Position numbers and translations under genes: made by a program. The notes beneath the pieces are model-generated. The model was not told the DNA's origin. It made no database searches and worked only from the letters and a program-made list of their open reading frames with translations. From Gammaproteobacteria bacterium (GTDB lineage Bacteria; Pseudomonadota; Gammaproteobacteria; GRL18), in assembly GCA_030632625.1 (NCBI GenBank), contig DAOVUK010000223.1:1-6128 (forward strand): a stretch of 6,128 nucleotides of DNA, given 5' to 3'. Below are positions 6,096 to 6,128 of the stretch, piece after piece (position 1 is the first letter of the stretch; every line of letters begins with the position of its first letter).

Positions 6096-6128
6096 ATGGC
6101 ATCCGCTAATCACACAAGTAGTATAAAA
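6096..6128 (+). CDS. Start of an unidentified gene, cut by the right edge
   Basis: An ATG opens MASANHTSSIK (11 codons) and stays open to the end of the window. GAGGA at 6082-6086 lies 9 bp upstream, a good Shine-Dalgarno position, and this is the main support. Too little is visible to suggest a product. The gene runs in the same direction as the Crp/Fnr gene, 301 bp beyond its stop, and so is probably transcribed from its own promoter. Confidence 0.5.
   Translation, partial: MASANHTSSIK

Overview
The window looks like chromosomal accessory DNA from an AT-rich gammaproteobacterium. The evidence is a REP-associated (Y1-type) transposase of the long gammaproteobacterial kind, a DruA-like DUF4338 protein, an Fnr-type regulator whose N-terminal 'IRCQTC' resembles the 'IHCQDC' of enterobacterial FNR, and good sigma70-like promoters. 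The genus cannot be told from the sequence alone. No tRNA, rRNA or CRISPR array is visible.

Left part (1-2240): the 3' part of a Y1/HUH transposase gene (1-795, + strand, cut by the window edge) converges on a complete AAA_14/DUF4143 ATPase gene (1044-2240, - strand). The gap between them holds a small hairpin and a short T-rich tandem repeat. The ATPase gene has a near-consensus promoter placed so close to its ATG that the mRNA may be leaderless.

Middle (2241-3785): a DruA-like DUF4338 gene runs divergently (ATG at 2503). Its stop overlaps, by ATGA, the start of a broken reading frame (3405-3644). The conceptual translation of that frame resembles the N-terminal DNA-binding domain of IS4/Tn5-type transposases. 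The pair looks like a decayed insertion element, not a Druantia defence locus.

Right part (3786-6128): a gene with a strong ribosome binding site encodes a 255-residue protein whose second half is a complete GHKL (histidine-kinase/gyrase-type) ATPase domain, with no phosphoacceptor helix or sensor domain. It is followed by two unusual inverted-repeat structures. The first has 15-bp perfect arms around a nested hairpin (4569-4642). The second is a 176-bp near-palindromic, MITE-like element (4693-4868) flanked by the direct repeat ATTAT. Next comes a Crp/Fnr regulator gene (5033-5794) with an atypical cysteine layout and an altered recognition helix. A 301-bp leader with several GTGAC motifs then precedes the first 11 codons of a gene that runs off the right edge.

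The genes do not form one operon. The region reads as a patchwork of mobile-element genes and relics, with one orphan ATPase and one redox- or ligand-sensing regulator of unknown targets. The most novel items are the orphan GHKL protein, the MITE-like hairpin element and the atypical Fnr homologue.
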